Below the pieces are notes generated by a model, which had not been told where the DNA came from, searched no databases, and saw nothing but the letters and a program-made list of their open reading frames with translations. A program made the translations under genes and the position numbers. This document shows positions 17,218 through 26,439 of a stretch of 64,000 nucleotides of DNA, piece by piece. Source of the DNA: Streptomyces sp. XD-27 (GTDB lineage Bacteria > Actinomycetota > Actinomycetes > Streptomycetales > Streptomycetaceae); assembly GCF_030553055.1 (NCBI RefSeq), contig NZ_CP130713.1:7316001-7380000 (forward strand). Reading direction: 5' to 3'. Position 1 is the stretch's first letter. The number at the start of each line of letters is the position of its first letter.

Positions 17218-17730
17218 TCAGCGGGTCCCCCGCCGCGCCTGCGCGCCCGCCCCCGACCCGGCCTTCGGCAGACTGCGGCCCACCCAGCGGGGCAGCACCC
17301 CCCACAGCCCGGCGCACACCGCGAACGTCCCCGCCGCCGCCGCGATCCCGGCCCCGCGCCCCAGCACCACGTCGACCACCAGCAGCACCGACGCGGTGAA
17401 CGCCAGGGCCAGCACCACCAGCCCCAGGCTCGCCAGCCGGGACGAGATGTCCACGATGCGGCGCTTGACGTGCTTGCGGAACAACGCGCGGTGCAACGCC
17501 GCCGGGGCCGTGAACAGCGCGGCCGCCAGCATCGACAGCAGCAGGGCCGTCACGTACATCCCGCGCTGCCAGTCGTCCAGCCGGGGGAAACCCGGCATGA
17601 AGGCGAGCGTCAGCAGGAACGCGAAGAGGATCTGCACACCGGTCTGGGTCACCCGGAGCTCCTGGAGCAGCTCCGCGAAGTTCCGGTCGGCGCGCTCCAG
17701 AGGTGTCTCATGACGGGCGGCGCGGGGCAC
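17218..17730 (-). CDS. DUF6328-like four-helix integral membrane protein
   Basis: A 170-residue protein from a GTG start. A cytoplasmic N-terminus (ERADRNFAELLQELRVTQTG) leads to four predicted membrane helices (LFAFLLTLAFMPGF; YVTALLLSMLAAALF; LASLGLVVLALAFTASVLLVV; GIAAAAGTFAVCAGLWGV) and a basic tail. The RNFxELLQELRVxQTGxQ opening is the hallmark of a common actinobacterial membrane family (DUF6328) with no assigned function. It is not obviously in an operon with its neighbours. Confidence 0.75.
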   Translation of the reverse strand: MPRAARHETPLERADRNFAELLQELRVTQTGVQILFAFLLTLAFMPGFPRLDDWQRGMYVTALLLSMLAAALFTAPAALHRALFRKHVKRRIVDISSRLASLGLVVLALAFTASVLLVVDVVLGRGAGIAAAAGTFAVCAGLWGVLPRWVGRSLPKAGSGAGAQARRGTR

Positions 17731-17740
17731 GTGATCCAGC

Positions 17741-17851
17741 CTACGACCCGGTCAGACCGCGCTCCACCGCACTGCGCTCCACACAGAACTCGTTGCCCTC
17801 CGGATCGGCCATCACCGGGTCACGCCCAAGCGCCCGCCGGTGCAACCCCGT
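17741..17851 (-). pseudogene. C-terminal relic of a VOC/glyoxalase-family protein
   Basis: Thirty-six codons directly behind, and in frame with, the NlpC/P60 stop. They contain PVMADPEGNEFCVE, the characteristic last strand of vicinal-oxygen-chelate (glyoxalase/bleomycin-resistance) proteins, then a normal TAG. The rest of the domain is missing, so this is a decayed fragment. No start codon context is present and it is unlikely to be made. Confidence 0.65.
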
Positions 17852-18325
17852 TCAGTGGACGCGCCCGTAACTCACGCTCCCGGTCCAGATCGGCTCCAGC
17901 CGCACCACCGCGCCCGTCTTGGGCGAGTGCCAGATCCGGCCGTGGCCCGCGTAGATGCCGACGTGGTAGACGTGGCTGCCGGCGTGGAAGAAGACCAGGT
18001 CACCGCGTCGACGTGTGGACGCCTTGACGTGCCGCGTGTGGTTGTACTGCTGCGCCGCCGTGCGGGGCAGTCGCTTTCCTGCTCGTTTGAACGAATACAG
18101 CGTCAGTCCGGAGCAGTCGAAGCGATGCGGGCCCGTGGCGCCCCACTGGTACGGCGCGCCCCTCTTGGAGGCCGCCACCTTCAGGGCGCGCGCCGAGACC
18201 GCGGCCGCCTCGGCCTCCGGTGCGCACCCGGGCACCAGCAACATGCCGCTGATCGTGGCGGCGGCGAGGGCCGCGACGGTACCGGCCCGCACGAGCCCGA
18301 TGGGATCTGCTGTGCGCGCAGTCAT
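17852..18325 (-). CDS. Secreted NlpC/P60 peptidoglycan endopeptidase
   Basis: A 157-residue cell-wall hydrolase. A signal segment (residues ~8-35) ends in LVPGC followed by APEAEAAA, so it may be a lipoprotein or a conventional secreted protein cleaved after AEA. The NlpC/P60 domain shows the catalytic Cys in HRFDCSGLTLYSFK, the His in HVYHVGIYAG and the third polar residue in GRIWHSP; RRGDLVFFHAG is also typical. It cleaves stem peptides in peptidoglycan. The ATG at 18325 follows GAAGGGG and is preceded by a ydaO-type riboswitch, fitting c-di-AMP control of cell-wall lysis in Streptomyces. Confidence 0.9.
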   Translation of the reverse strand: MTARTADPIGLVRAGTVAALAAATISGMLLVPGCAPEAEAAAVSARALKVAASKRGAPYQWGATGPHRFDCSGLTLYSFKRAGKRLPRTAAQQYNHTRHVKASTRRRGDLVFFHAGSHVYHVGIYAGHGRIWHSPKTGAVVRLEPIWTGSVSYGRVH

Positions 18326-18339
18326 GCGCACCCCTTCGT

Positions 18340-18520
18340 CAGCCGCCTGTGAAGGGAGTCCTGTCGGGTTCGGGCAGGCGAAGATGCCCGGCCGCCGCGG
18401 CGGCTTCACCCCAAGGGCGGCCCGTGATCCCGAGCCGGCCCGGCGTGCCTGGGTCCTCCACTCCCGCCGGTCCTCAGGTCGACCGGACGCCCGGCGCGGC
18501 GGCGGGACTCGGCGTCCGCC
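18340..18520 (-). ncRNA. ydaO-yuaA (c-di-AMP) riboswitch
   Basis: In the leader of the NlpC/P60 gene the minus strand carries the conserved blocks of the ydaO class in order: GCCGAGTCC near 18512, GGAGTGGAGGACCCAGG, TTGGGGTGAAGCC, and GCCCGAACCCGACAGG near 18370-18385, ending just before the ribosome site. This class binds cyclic di-AMP and in Streptomyces sits ahead of cell-wall hydrolase genes such as rpfA. Boundaries are approximate. Confidence 0.85.
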
Positions 18521-18607
18521 CGGACCGCCCCGCCGTTGCGGCGAGGGCTTGTCGTCCCACGGATCGTCACGCACGATATCGGCGATTCTGAGGAGAAACG
18601 ACGGCAT

Positions 18608-18621
18608 GTGATGTTCATCAC
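18608..18621. promoter_or_regulatory. Crp-like palindrome GTGATGTTCATCAC
   Basis: A perfect 14-bp palindrome of the form GTGA-N6-TCAC, about 90-100 bp upstream of the riboswitch. It matches the Crp binding pattern. In S. coelicolor the related hydrolase gene rpfA is activated by Crp and has the same kind of riboswitch leader, so dual control is plausible. The rest of 18622-18832 holds no gene that I can support. Confidence 0.5.
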
Positions 18622-18832
18622 TCTTGAGCCGTTGGTGGTGTTATGTACGGTTCGGGCGGTTGTGTCGGGGGTGGCGCCGGACCCGTACCAGCGGCGACGC
18701 GGCACCCCGCCCGTCGCCGTCGCGCACGCGGCGCAAGTCGGGGCCCGCGCCGCGTCGTTGCCGCGCTGCTCCGTTCGGGCGGGCCCGTACGGAGTACCCC
18801 TGGCGCGCCGGAGCGCGCCCATGCCGGAGGCG

Positions 18833-19129
18833 CTACGGCGGCGGTACGGCCACCCGGCCCGCACGCCGCTCCCCGTCCAGCACGCGCAGCGCGCGGCCCA
18901 GCGTCGCCGCGTGCAGCTCGCTCTCCCCGCGCTCGTGCATCAGCGTCAGCGCGTCCCGCAGCGCGGCGGCCTTGGCCGCCAGCGCCTGGGCGGCGCGCAG
19001 CCCGCTGTAGGTGTCGCGGCCGCGCGCCGGATTGATCCGCCCCAGCAGGTCGACCACCTCCAGATAGCGGTCCACCAGCTCTCCTTCGGCGCGCGTCAGC
19101 GCGGGCAGGGGAGGCAGTTCGGGCACCAC
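18833..19129 (-). CDS. Small hypothetical protein coupled to clpP-like gene
   Basis: A 98-residue soluble, largely alpha-helical protein (EGELVDRYLEVVDLLGRIN; AAQALAAKAAALRDALTLMH) with a GTG start only 6 nt after the ClpP stop, so translationally coupled. It has no Cys, no membrane segment and no motif I recognise. G/C third-position bias is strong, supporting coding. It might be a substrate adaptor or partner for the ClpP, but nothing beyond position argues for that. Confidence 0.55.
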   Translation of the reverse strand: MVPELPPLPALTRAEGELVDRYLEVVDLLGRINPARGRDTYSGLRAAQALAAKAAALRDALTLMHERGESELHAATLGRALRVLDGERRAGRVAVPPP

Positions 19130-19135
19130 CGCGGT

Positions 19136-19777
19136 TCACCGGGTCCCGAGCGGCGCCGACGGGCCCTTTCGGCTGCGGGTGACGCCGTCCACGAGGCCGT
19201 AGGCCACCGCGGCCGGCGCGTCGAAGATCTTGTCGCGCTCGATGTCGGCGCGCACCTGCTCGGCGGGCTGCCCGGTGTGCGCCGCCAGCATCTCCTCCAG
19301 CAGGGCCCGGGTGCGCAGCATTTCCTCCGCCTGGATGTGCAGATCGGAGATCTGGCCCTCCATGGGTTCGGCGGCCGACGGCTGGTGGATGAGGACGCGC
19401 GCGTGGGGCAGGGCGAGCCGCTTGCCGGGGGTTCCGGCGGCGAGCAGGACCGCCGCGGCGGAGGCGGCCTGGCCCAGGCAGATCGTCTCGATGTCGCACG
19501 ACACGAAGCGCATCGTGTCGTAGATCGCGGTCATGGCGGCGAACGAGCCGCCGGGGGAGTTGATGTACAGCGAGATGTCCTGCTCCGGCGCGGCGTGTTC
19601 CAGATGCATGAACTGGGTGATCACGTCGTTGGCCGAGGTGTCGTCGATGGGCGTGCCCAGGAAGACGATGCGCTCGGACAGCAGCTTGGAGTACGGGTCC
19701 ATCGTGCGGATCCCCGCGCTGGTCCGCTCGGTGAACTCGGGCAGGACGTGGCGCGCCGTCGGGGTCGGTCGGGGCAT
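19136..19777 (-). CDS. ClpP-like ATP-dependent protease subunit
   Basis: A 213-residue ClpP family serine protease. The oligomer-contact region [10 protein letters not shown], the [16 protein letters not shown] loop, the Ser nucleophile in [16 protein letters not shown], the His in [15 protein letters not shown] and the Asp in ADIERDKIF complete the triad. Streptomyces has several ClpP paralogues; this copy stands alone rather than in a clpP1P2 pair and resembles the accessory ClpP3/ClpP5-type proteins. The ATG at 19777 (GAGGAG upstream) is preferred to one at 19792. Divergent from the phd gene; the shared gap holds a TGTACA palindrome. Confidence 0.88.
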   Translation of the reverse strand: MPRPTPTARHVLPEFTERTSAGIRTMDPYSKLLSERIVFLGTPIDDTSANDVITQFMHLEHAAPEQDISLYINSPGGSFAAMTAIYDTMRFVSCDIETICLGQAASAAAVLLAAGTPGKRLALPHARVLIHQPSAAEPMEGQISDLHIQAEEMLRTRALLEEMLAAHTGQPAEQVRADIERDKIFDAPAAVAYGLVDGVTRSRKGPSAPLGTR

Positions 19778-19807
19778 CGCGGCTCCTCGCATCGCTCTCT
19801 GTAAAAA

Positions 19808-19824
19808 ATGTACAGGACGTACAT
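19808..19824. promoter_or_regulatory. ATGTAC-N5-GTACAT operator between clpP-like and phd/yefM genes
   Basis: A perfect 6-bp inverted repeat containing TGTACA, the hexamer recognised by YefM-type antitoxins in their own operator. It lies 19 nt before the antitoxin ATG and 31 nt before the divergent ClpP start, so binding could affect both genes. Confidence 0.6.
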
Positions 19825-19842
19825 CTCGTTATGATGGGGAGC

Positions 19843-20145
19843 ATGGCCTATGAGATTCCGGTGACGCAAGCCCGGGCAGAGCTCGCGGAGTTGATCAACC
19901 GCGTCGTCTACGGCGGCGAACGGGTGGTCGTGACGCGCCACGGGAAGCCCCTCGTGGCCCTGGTCTCCGCGGCTGACCTGCAACGACTCGAGGAGGAGCA
20001 GGCCGCGGCGGAAGAGCAGGTGATCAGTACGGTCTCGACCGTGCGCCCCACGGCGTCCGCTCCCGGCGAACGGCGGCGCTTCGGCATCGCGGCGGAACAC
20101 CGCGGCCCGGCCGCCGGGGATCGGCGACCGGGCCGCGAGGGGTGA
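19843..20145 (+). CDS. Phd/YefM-family antitoxin, apparently solitary
   Basis: About 100 residues. The first 60 are a standard Phd/YefM DNA-binding domain (MAYEIPVTQARAELAELINR, then VVVTRHGKPLVALVSAADL). The tail (EEEQAAAEEQVIS onward) is charged and would wrap a toxin. No RelE/YoeB, Fic or PIN gene follows; the next gene is on the opposite strand behind a terminator. The ATG at 19843 is preceded by GGGGAG; two upstream ATGs are in frame. The adjacent TGTACA palindrome fits autoregulation. Function as an orphan antitoxin/regulator is inference. Confidence 0.8.
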   Translation: MAYEIPVTQARAELAELINRVVYGGERVVVTRHGKPLVALVSAADLQRLEEEQAAAEEQVISTVSTVRPTASAPGERRRFGIAAEHRGPAAGDRRPGREG

Positions 20146-20175
20146 CGGCGGGCAGGGCCCGCGTCGGATGCTGAG

Positions 20176-21504
<1,329 letters not shown>

Positions 21505-21807
21505 GTGCAACTGACCCCGCACGAGCAGGAACGGCTGCTCATCCATGTCGCGGCCGACGTAGCCGACAAGCGCCGGGCCCGCGGTGTGCGGCTGAACCAC
21601 CCCGAGGCCCTCGCGCTCATCACCGCCCACATCCTCGAAGGCGCCCGCGACGGCCGCACCGTCGCCGAGCTCATGTCCTCCGGCCGCAAGGTCCTCACCC
21701 GCGACGAGGTCATGGACGGCATCCCGGAGATGATCCACGACGTCCAGGTCGAGGCGACCTTCCCCGACGGCACCAAGCTCGTGACCGTCCACGAGCCCAT
21801 CGCCTGA
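21505..21807 (+). CDS. ureA: Urease subunit gamma
   Basis: A 100-residue UreA from a GTG start (GAGGTGG upstream). It opens [20 protein letters not shown], and the [20 protein letters not shown] and [20 protein letters not shown] blocks are the family core. It is a structural subunit of the cytoplasmic nickel urease and contributes to the (alpha-beta-gamma)3 trimer. First gene of ureABCFGD, 14 nt before ureB. Confidence 0.97.
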   Translation: MQLTPHEQERLLIHVAADVADKRRARGVRLNHPEALALITAHILEGARDGRTVAELMSSGRKVLTRDEVMDGIPEMIHDVQVEATFPDGTKLVTVHEPIA

Positions 21808-21821
21808 AGGAGGCGCCGCCC

Positions 21822-22133
21822 GTGATACCCGGAGAGATCCTGCACGACCAGGCGCCGATAGGCCTCAACGAGGGCCGGCCCGTCACCCGCCTCACCGTGC
21901 TCAACACCGCCGACCGGCCCGTCCAGGTCGGCTCGCACTACCACTTCGCCGAGGCCAACCCCGGCCTCGACTTCGACCGCGCCACCGCCCGCGGCAAGCG
22001 GCTGCACATCGCCGCGGGCACCGCCGTCCGCTTCGAGCCCGGCATCCCCGTCGAGGTCGCGCTCGTGCCGCTCGCGGGCGCCCGCATCGTCCCCGGCCTG
22101 CGCGCCGAGACCGGAGGCCCCCTCGATGACTGA
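21822..22133 (+). CDS. ureB: Urease subunit beta
   Basis: A 103-residue UreB from a GTG with AAGGAGG upstream. It contains [39 protein letters not shown] and the [19 protein letters not shown] region, all conserved. The 3' end overlaps ureC by 8 nt. A structural subunit; normal length. Confidence 0.97.
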   Translation: MIPGEILHDQAPIGLNEGRPVTRLTVLNTADRPVQVGSHYHFAEANPGLDFDRATARGKRLHIAAGTAVRFEPGIPVEVALVPLAGARIVPGLRAETGGPLDD

Positions 22134-23868
22134 GACGACGGACGACATGACCGCACTGAGCCGCCCCGACTACGCCGCCCTCTTCGGCCCCACCACCGGC
22201 GACCGGATACGGCTGGCCGACACCGACCTGCTGATCGAGATCGAGGAGGACCGCAGCGGCGGGCCCGGCCGGGCCGGGGACGAGGCCGTCTTCGGCGGCG
22301 GCAAGGTGATCCGCGAGTCCATGGGCCAGTCCCGCGCCACCCGCGCCGAGGGCGCCCCCGACACGGTGATCACCGGCGCCGTCGTCCTCGACCACTGGGG
22401 CGTGGTCAAGGCCGACGTGGGACTGCGCGACGGACGGATCACCGGCATCGGCAAGGCCGGCAACCCCGACACCATGGACGGCGTCCACCCCGACCTCGTC
22501 ATCGGGCCCGAGACCGAGGTCATCGCGGGCAACGGCAGGATCCTCACCGCCGGGGCCATCGACGCCCACGTCCACTTCATCTCCCCGACCATCGTCGACG
22601 AGGCCCTTTCCGCGGGCATCACCACCCTCGTCGGCGGTGGCACCGGCCCGGCCGAGGGCACCAAGGCGACCACCATCACGCCCGGCCCCTGGCACCTTGC
22701 CCGGATGTTCGAGGCGCTGGAGGCGTACCCCGTCAACATCGGGCTGCTCGGCAAGGGCAACACCGTCTCGCGCGAGGCCATGTGGTCCCAACTGCGGGGC
22801 GGCGCGCTCGGCTTCAAGATCCACGAGGACTGGGGTGCCACCCCCGCCGCCATCGACGCGTGCCTGGGGGTCTGCGAGGAGAGCGGCGCCCAACTGGCCA
22901 TCCACACCGACACGCTCAACGAGGCCGGATTCGTCGGCGACACGCTGGCCGCCATCGCCGGGCGCACCATCCACGCGTACCACACCGAGGGCGCGGGCGG
23001 CGGCCACGCACCCGACATCATCACGGTGGTCTCCCAGCCCAACGTGCTGCCGAGCTCCACCAACCCCACCCGGCCGCACACCGTCAACACCGTCGAGGAG
23101 CACCTCGACATGCTGATGGTCTGCCACCACCTCAACCCGGCCGTCCCCGAGGACCTCGCCTTCGCCGAGTCCCGCATCCGGCCCAGCACCATCGCCGCCG
23201 AGGACATCCTGCACGACCTCGGCGCGATCTCGATCATCTCCTCCGACTCGCAGGCCATGGGGCGCGTCGGCGAGGTCGTGCTGCGCACCTGGCAGACGGC
23301 GCACGTCATGAAGCGACGGCGCGGCGCCCTGCCCGGCGACGGCCGCGCCGACAACCACCGGGCGCGGCGCTATGTCGCCAAATACACCATCAACCCGGCC
23401 ATCGCCCAAGGGCTCGACGGCGAGATCGGCTCCGTGGAGCCGGGCAAGCTCGCGGACCTGGTGCTGTGGGACCCGGCGTTCTTCGGTGTCAAACCGCAGC
23501 TCGTCATCAAGGGCGGCCAGATCGCGTACGCGCAGATGGGCGACGCGAACGCCTCCATCCCCACCCCGCAGCCGGTGCTGCCGCGCCCGATGTTCGGCGC
23601 CATCGGCCGCTCCCCGGCCGCCAACTCCGTCAACTTCGTCACCGCCACCGCACTGGAGGACGGTCTGACCGAACGGCTCGGCCTCGGCAAGCGGTTCGCC
23701 GCCATCCGCGGCACCCGCGGCCTCACCAAGGCCGACATGCGGGGCAACGACGCCCGGCCGCGGGTCGAGGTCGACCCCGACACGTTCACGGTCACCATCG
23801 ACGGCGAGGCCGTCGAACCGGAACCGGCGGCCGAACTGCCCATGGCCCAGCGCTACTTCCTGTTCTGA
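22126..23868 (+). CDS. ureC: Urease subunit alpha (catalytic)
   Basis: A 580-residue catalytic subunit. Nickel ligands are seen in the [11 protein letters not shown] motif, the carbamylated lysine in GFKIHEDWG, His in [11 protein letters not shown] and [15 protein letters not shown], and the catalytic flap MVCHHLNP with its Cys-His pair; the Asp ligand is in [13 protein letters not shown]. It hydrolyses urea to ammonia and carbamate. The C-terminus ends AQRYFLF, the canonical urease end. Starts within ureB (ATGACTGAG), so translation is coupled. Confidence 0.98.
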   Translation: MTETTDDMTALSRPDYAALFGPTTGDRIRLADTDLLIEIEEDRSGGPGRAGDEAVFGGGKVIRESMGQSRATRAEGAPDTVITGAVVLDHWGVVKADVGLRDGRITGIGKAGNPDTMDGVHPDLVIGPETEVIAGNGRILTAGAIDAHVHFISPTIVDEALSAGITTLVGGGTGPAEGTKATTITPGPWHLARMFEALEAYPVNIGLLGKGNTVSREAMWSQLRGGALGFKIHEDWGATPAAIDACLGVCEESGAQLAIHTDTLNEAGFVGDTLAAIAGRTIHAYHTEGAGGGHAPDIITVVSQPNVLPSSTNPTRPHTVNTVEEHLDMLMVCHHLNPAVPEDLAFAESRIRPSTIAAEDILHDLGAISIISSDSQAMGRVGEVVLRTWQTAHVMKRRRGALPGDGRADNHRARRYVAKYTINPAIAQGLDGEIGSVEPGKLADLVLWDPAFFGVKPQLVIKGGQIAYAQMGDANASIPTPQPVLPRPMFGAIGRSPAANSVNFVTATALEDGLTERLGLGKRFAAIRGTRGLTKADMRGNDARPRVEVDPDTFTVTIDGEAVEPEPAAELPMAQRYFLF

Positions 23869-23888
23869 CCATGGACAGGGGTACAGCC

Positions 23889-24665
23889 ATGGACACGGGT
23901 ACGGAGATGCCCACTCGGCCCGGCGAGCCCGCCGCCGCGCCCGCCGCAGCCGAACGCGCACCCGGACCCGTCGCCGCGCCCGGAGCGTCGGCGGCCCGTG
24001 CCGCGCTGCTCGTGCTCGCCGACGGCCGCTTCCCGGCCGGCGGGCACGCGCACTCCGGCGGCGCGGAAGCCGCGGTCAAGGCGGGCCGGATCCACGACCC
24101 CGCGTCCCTGGAGGCGTTCTGCCGCGGGCGGCTGCACACCGCCGGGCTCACCGCGGCCGGGCTCGCCGCCGCGGCCGCCGCCGGGGTCGACCCGCTGCTG
24201 CTGGACGAGGCGGCCGACGCCCGCACCCCGGTGCCCGCGCTGCGCGCCACCGCCCGCCGCCTCGGCCGCCAGATGATGCGCGCGGTACGGGCCGCCTGGC
24301 CGTCCCCCGAACTCGCCGCCCTCGCCGCCGCCCGGCCCCGCGGCGCCCACCAGCCGGTCGTCCTCGGGCTCGCCGCGCGCGCCGCCGGACTGGGGGCCCT
24401 GGACGCCGCCCACGCCGCCGCGTACGAGGCGGTCAGCGGCCCCGCGACCGCCGTCGTACGGCTGCTGAGCCTCGATCCGTTCGACGCCACCGCCGTCCTC
24501 GCCCGCCTCGCCCCCGACCTGGACCAGGTCGCCCGACGCGCCGCCGACGCCGCCCACCGGGCCCTGCGCGACGGCACCGACGTGCTGCCCGCCGCCTCCG
24601 GCCCGCTGCTCGACATCGCCGCCGAAGCGCACGCCACCTGGCCCGTACGCCTCTTCGCCTCCTGA
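23889..24665 (+). CDS. ureF: Urease accessory protein UreF
   Basis: A 258-residue helical chaperone with an Ala/Pro-rich N-terminal extension of about 40 residues. The core begins LLVLADGRFPAGGHAHSGG (UreF signature), then RLGRQMMRAVRA and RGAHQPVVLGLAA. It works with UreG and UreD to insert nickel. Start at 23889 has AGGGG upstream; an ATG at 23871 without a ribosome site is the alternative. No ureE is present, as is common in actinomycetes. Confidence 0.9.
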   Translation: MDTGTEMPTRPGEPAAAPAAAERAPGPVAAPGASAARAALLVLADGRFPAGGHAHSGGAEAAVKAGRIHDPASLEAFCRGRLHTAGLTAAGLAAAAAAGVDPLLLDEAADARTPVPALRATARRLGRQMMRAVRAAWPSPELAALAAARPRGAHQPVVLGLAARAAGLGALDAAHAAAYEAVSGPATAVVRLLSLDPFDATAVLARLAPDLDQVARRAADAAHRALRDGTDVLPAASGPLLDIAAEAHATWPVRLFAS

Positions 24666-24787
24666 CCTCGGCCTGACCCCGACGTAAGCGCTCCCGATCA
24701 CCAGCACTGCCGACCGCCAGCACTCCCGACGCCCGTACCCCCGACACACCCGCGACACCACCCCTCACCACAGCCGGAGCCGCCGCC

Positions 24788-25483
24788 ATGCACCTGGACC
24801 ACGCGGAGACCTTCCCGCACCGCCACACCTACAGCGCCGCCGACCCGCACCGCCCCGACGGCGCCCGGCGCGCCCTGCGCATCGGGCTCGGCGGGCCCGT
24901 CGGCTCCGGCAAGACGGCCACCGTCGCCGCGCTGTGCCGCGCGCTCCGCGACGAGCTGCGCATCGCGGTGGTCACCAACGACATCTACACGCGCGAGGAC
25001 GCCGAGTTTCTGCTGCGCAACGCCGTGCTGCCGCCCGAGCGCATCACGGCCGTGGAGACCGGCGCCTGCCCGCACACCGCCATCCGCGACGACATCTCCG
25101 CCAACCTCGAAGCGGTCGAGGACCTGGAGGACAGCGTCGGCCCGCTCGACCTGGTGCTGGTCGAGTCCGGCGGCGACAACCTCACCGCGACCTTCTCCAA
25201 GGGTCTGGTCGACGCCCAGATCTTCGTCATCGACGTCGCGGGCGGCGACGACATCCCGCGCAAGGGCGGGCCCGGCGTCACCACCGCGGACCTGCTCGTC
25301 GTGAACAAGACCGACCTCGCCCCGCACGTCGGCTCCGACCTGGACCGCATGGCCCGGGACGCCGCGGCGCAGCGCGGCGCACTCCCCGTCGCCTTCACCT
25401 CCCTGGTCGCCGACGGCGGGGTGAGGCCGGTCGCGGACTGGGTGCGCGAGCGGCTCGCGCGGTGGGCGGCGGGCACGCCATGA
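24788..25483 (+). CDS. ureG: Urease accessory GTPase UreG
   Basis: A 231-residue SIMIBI GTPase. A His-containing N-terminus ([11 protein letters not shown]) that may hold nickel precedes GGPVGSGKT (P-loop), [13 protein letters not shown], the metal-binding CPH motif in [24 protein letters not shown] and NKTDL. It supplies GTP energy for active-site nickel loading. The 122-nt gap after ureF holds no gene. Its TGA overlaps the ureD ATG (ATGA). Confidence 0.96.
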   Translation: MHLDHAETFPHRHTYSAADPHRPDGARRALRIGLGGPVGSGKTATVAALCRALRDELRIAVVTNDIYTREDAEFLLRNAVLPPERITAVETGACPHTAIRDDISANLEAVEDLEDSVGPLDLVLVESGGDNLTATFSKGLVDAQIFVIDVAGGDDIPRKGGPGVTTADLLVVNKTDLAPHVGSDLDRMARDAAAQRGALPVAFTSLVADGGVRPVADWVRERLARWAAGTP

Positions 25484-26337
25484 CCGTCACCGCGCACGCC
25501 GCCGCCGAGCCGGGCCGCCGGGGCGGTGGCCTCACCGCCACCGCCCGCGTCGTCGCCACCCCCGACGGGCGCGGCGGCACCGCGCTGCCCGTACTGGAGG
25601 GGGCGGGGCCCTTCGCGCTCCGGCGGGTCGGCGGCCGCGGCACCGCGGTGCACCACACGCAGCCGATAGGCGGGCCACACCAGCCGCACGCGGCACCGGG
25701 CGCCTCCGAGGCGCACGTCGCGCTCGTCGGCGCCATGAGCGCGCCCCTCGGCGGCGACCGGCTGCGGCTGACCGCGGCCGTCGAGGAGGCCGCCGCACTG
25801 CGGGTGACCAGCACGGCGGCCACCATCGCCCTGCCCGGCCGCGACGGCGCGCCCGCCACCTACGACACGGTGCTGAGCGTCGGTGACGGCGCCCGCCTGC
25901 GCTGGCTGCCCGAACCGCTGATCTCGGCCCACGGCAGCGACCTGACGATGACCACCCGGGTCGACCTGGCACCGACCGCGCGCCTGGTGCTGCGCGAGGA
26001 GCAGGTCCTGGGCCGCGCCGGCGAGCCACCCGGCAGGCTCACGACCCGGCTGACCGTCCACCGCGCCGGGCGCCCCCTGCTGGACCAGGAGTTGGCCTAC
26101 GGGCCCGGCGCGCCCGGCTGGGACGGCGCGGCCGTGCTCGGGGGCCACCGGGCGGTCGGCCAACTGCTCGTCGTCGACCCGGCGTTGGCGGACCGGCCGC
26201 CGCGCCCCGTGCTGCTCGGCGAGACCGCGGTGCTGACCCCGCTGGCCGGCCCCGCGCTGCTCGTCACGGCCGTCGCGGGCGACGCGCTCCGGCTGCGCCG
26301 ACTGCTCGACGACGCGTCCGAGCTCACGGCTTGGTAA
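25480..26337 (+). CDS. ureD: Urease accessory protein UreD
   Basis: A 285-residue UreD/UreH chaperone. The GAGPFALRR and VHHTQPIGG regions, [33 protein letters not shown] and [14 protein letters not shown] are the conserved beta-rich core that scaffolds the UreF-UreG complex on apo-urease. Last gene of the operon, ending in TAA. Sequence conservation is low for this family, but order and motifs are convincing. Confidence 0.92.
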   Translation: MTVTAHAAAEPGRRGGGLTATARVVATPDGRGGTALPVLEGAGPFALRRVGGRGTAVHHTQPIGGPHQPHAAPGASEAHVALVGAMSAPLGGDRLRLTAAVEEAAALRVTSTAATIALPGRDGAPATYDTVLSVGDGARLRWLPEPLISAHGSDLTMTTRVDLAPTARLVLREEQVLGRAGEPPGRLTTRLTVHRAGRPLLDQELAYGPGAPGWDGAAVLGGHRAVGQLLVVDPALADRPPRPVLLGETAVLTPLAGPALLVTAVAGDALRLRRLLDDASELTAW

Positions 26338-26439
26338 AGAAACCCCGTCGTGACCTGTACTGATCGGCAAACGAGAGGCGAGGATCCTCTCGACCAACCG
26401 CCGCCACAAGCGGCACACCCAGCAGGGGGAGTTACCCAC

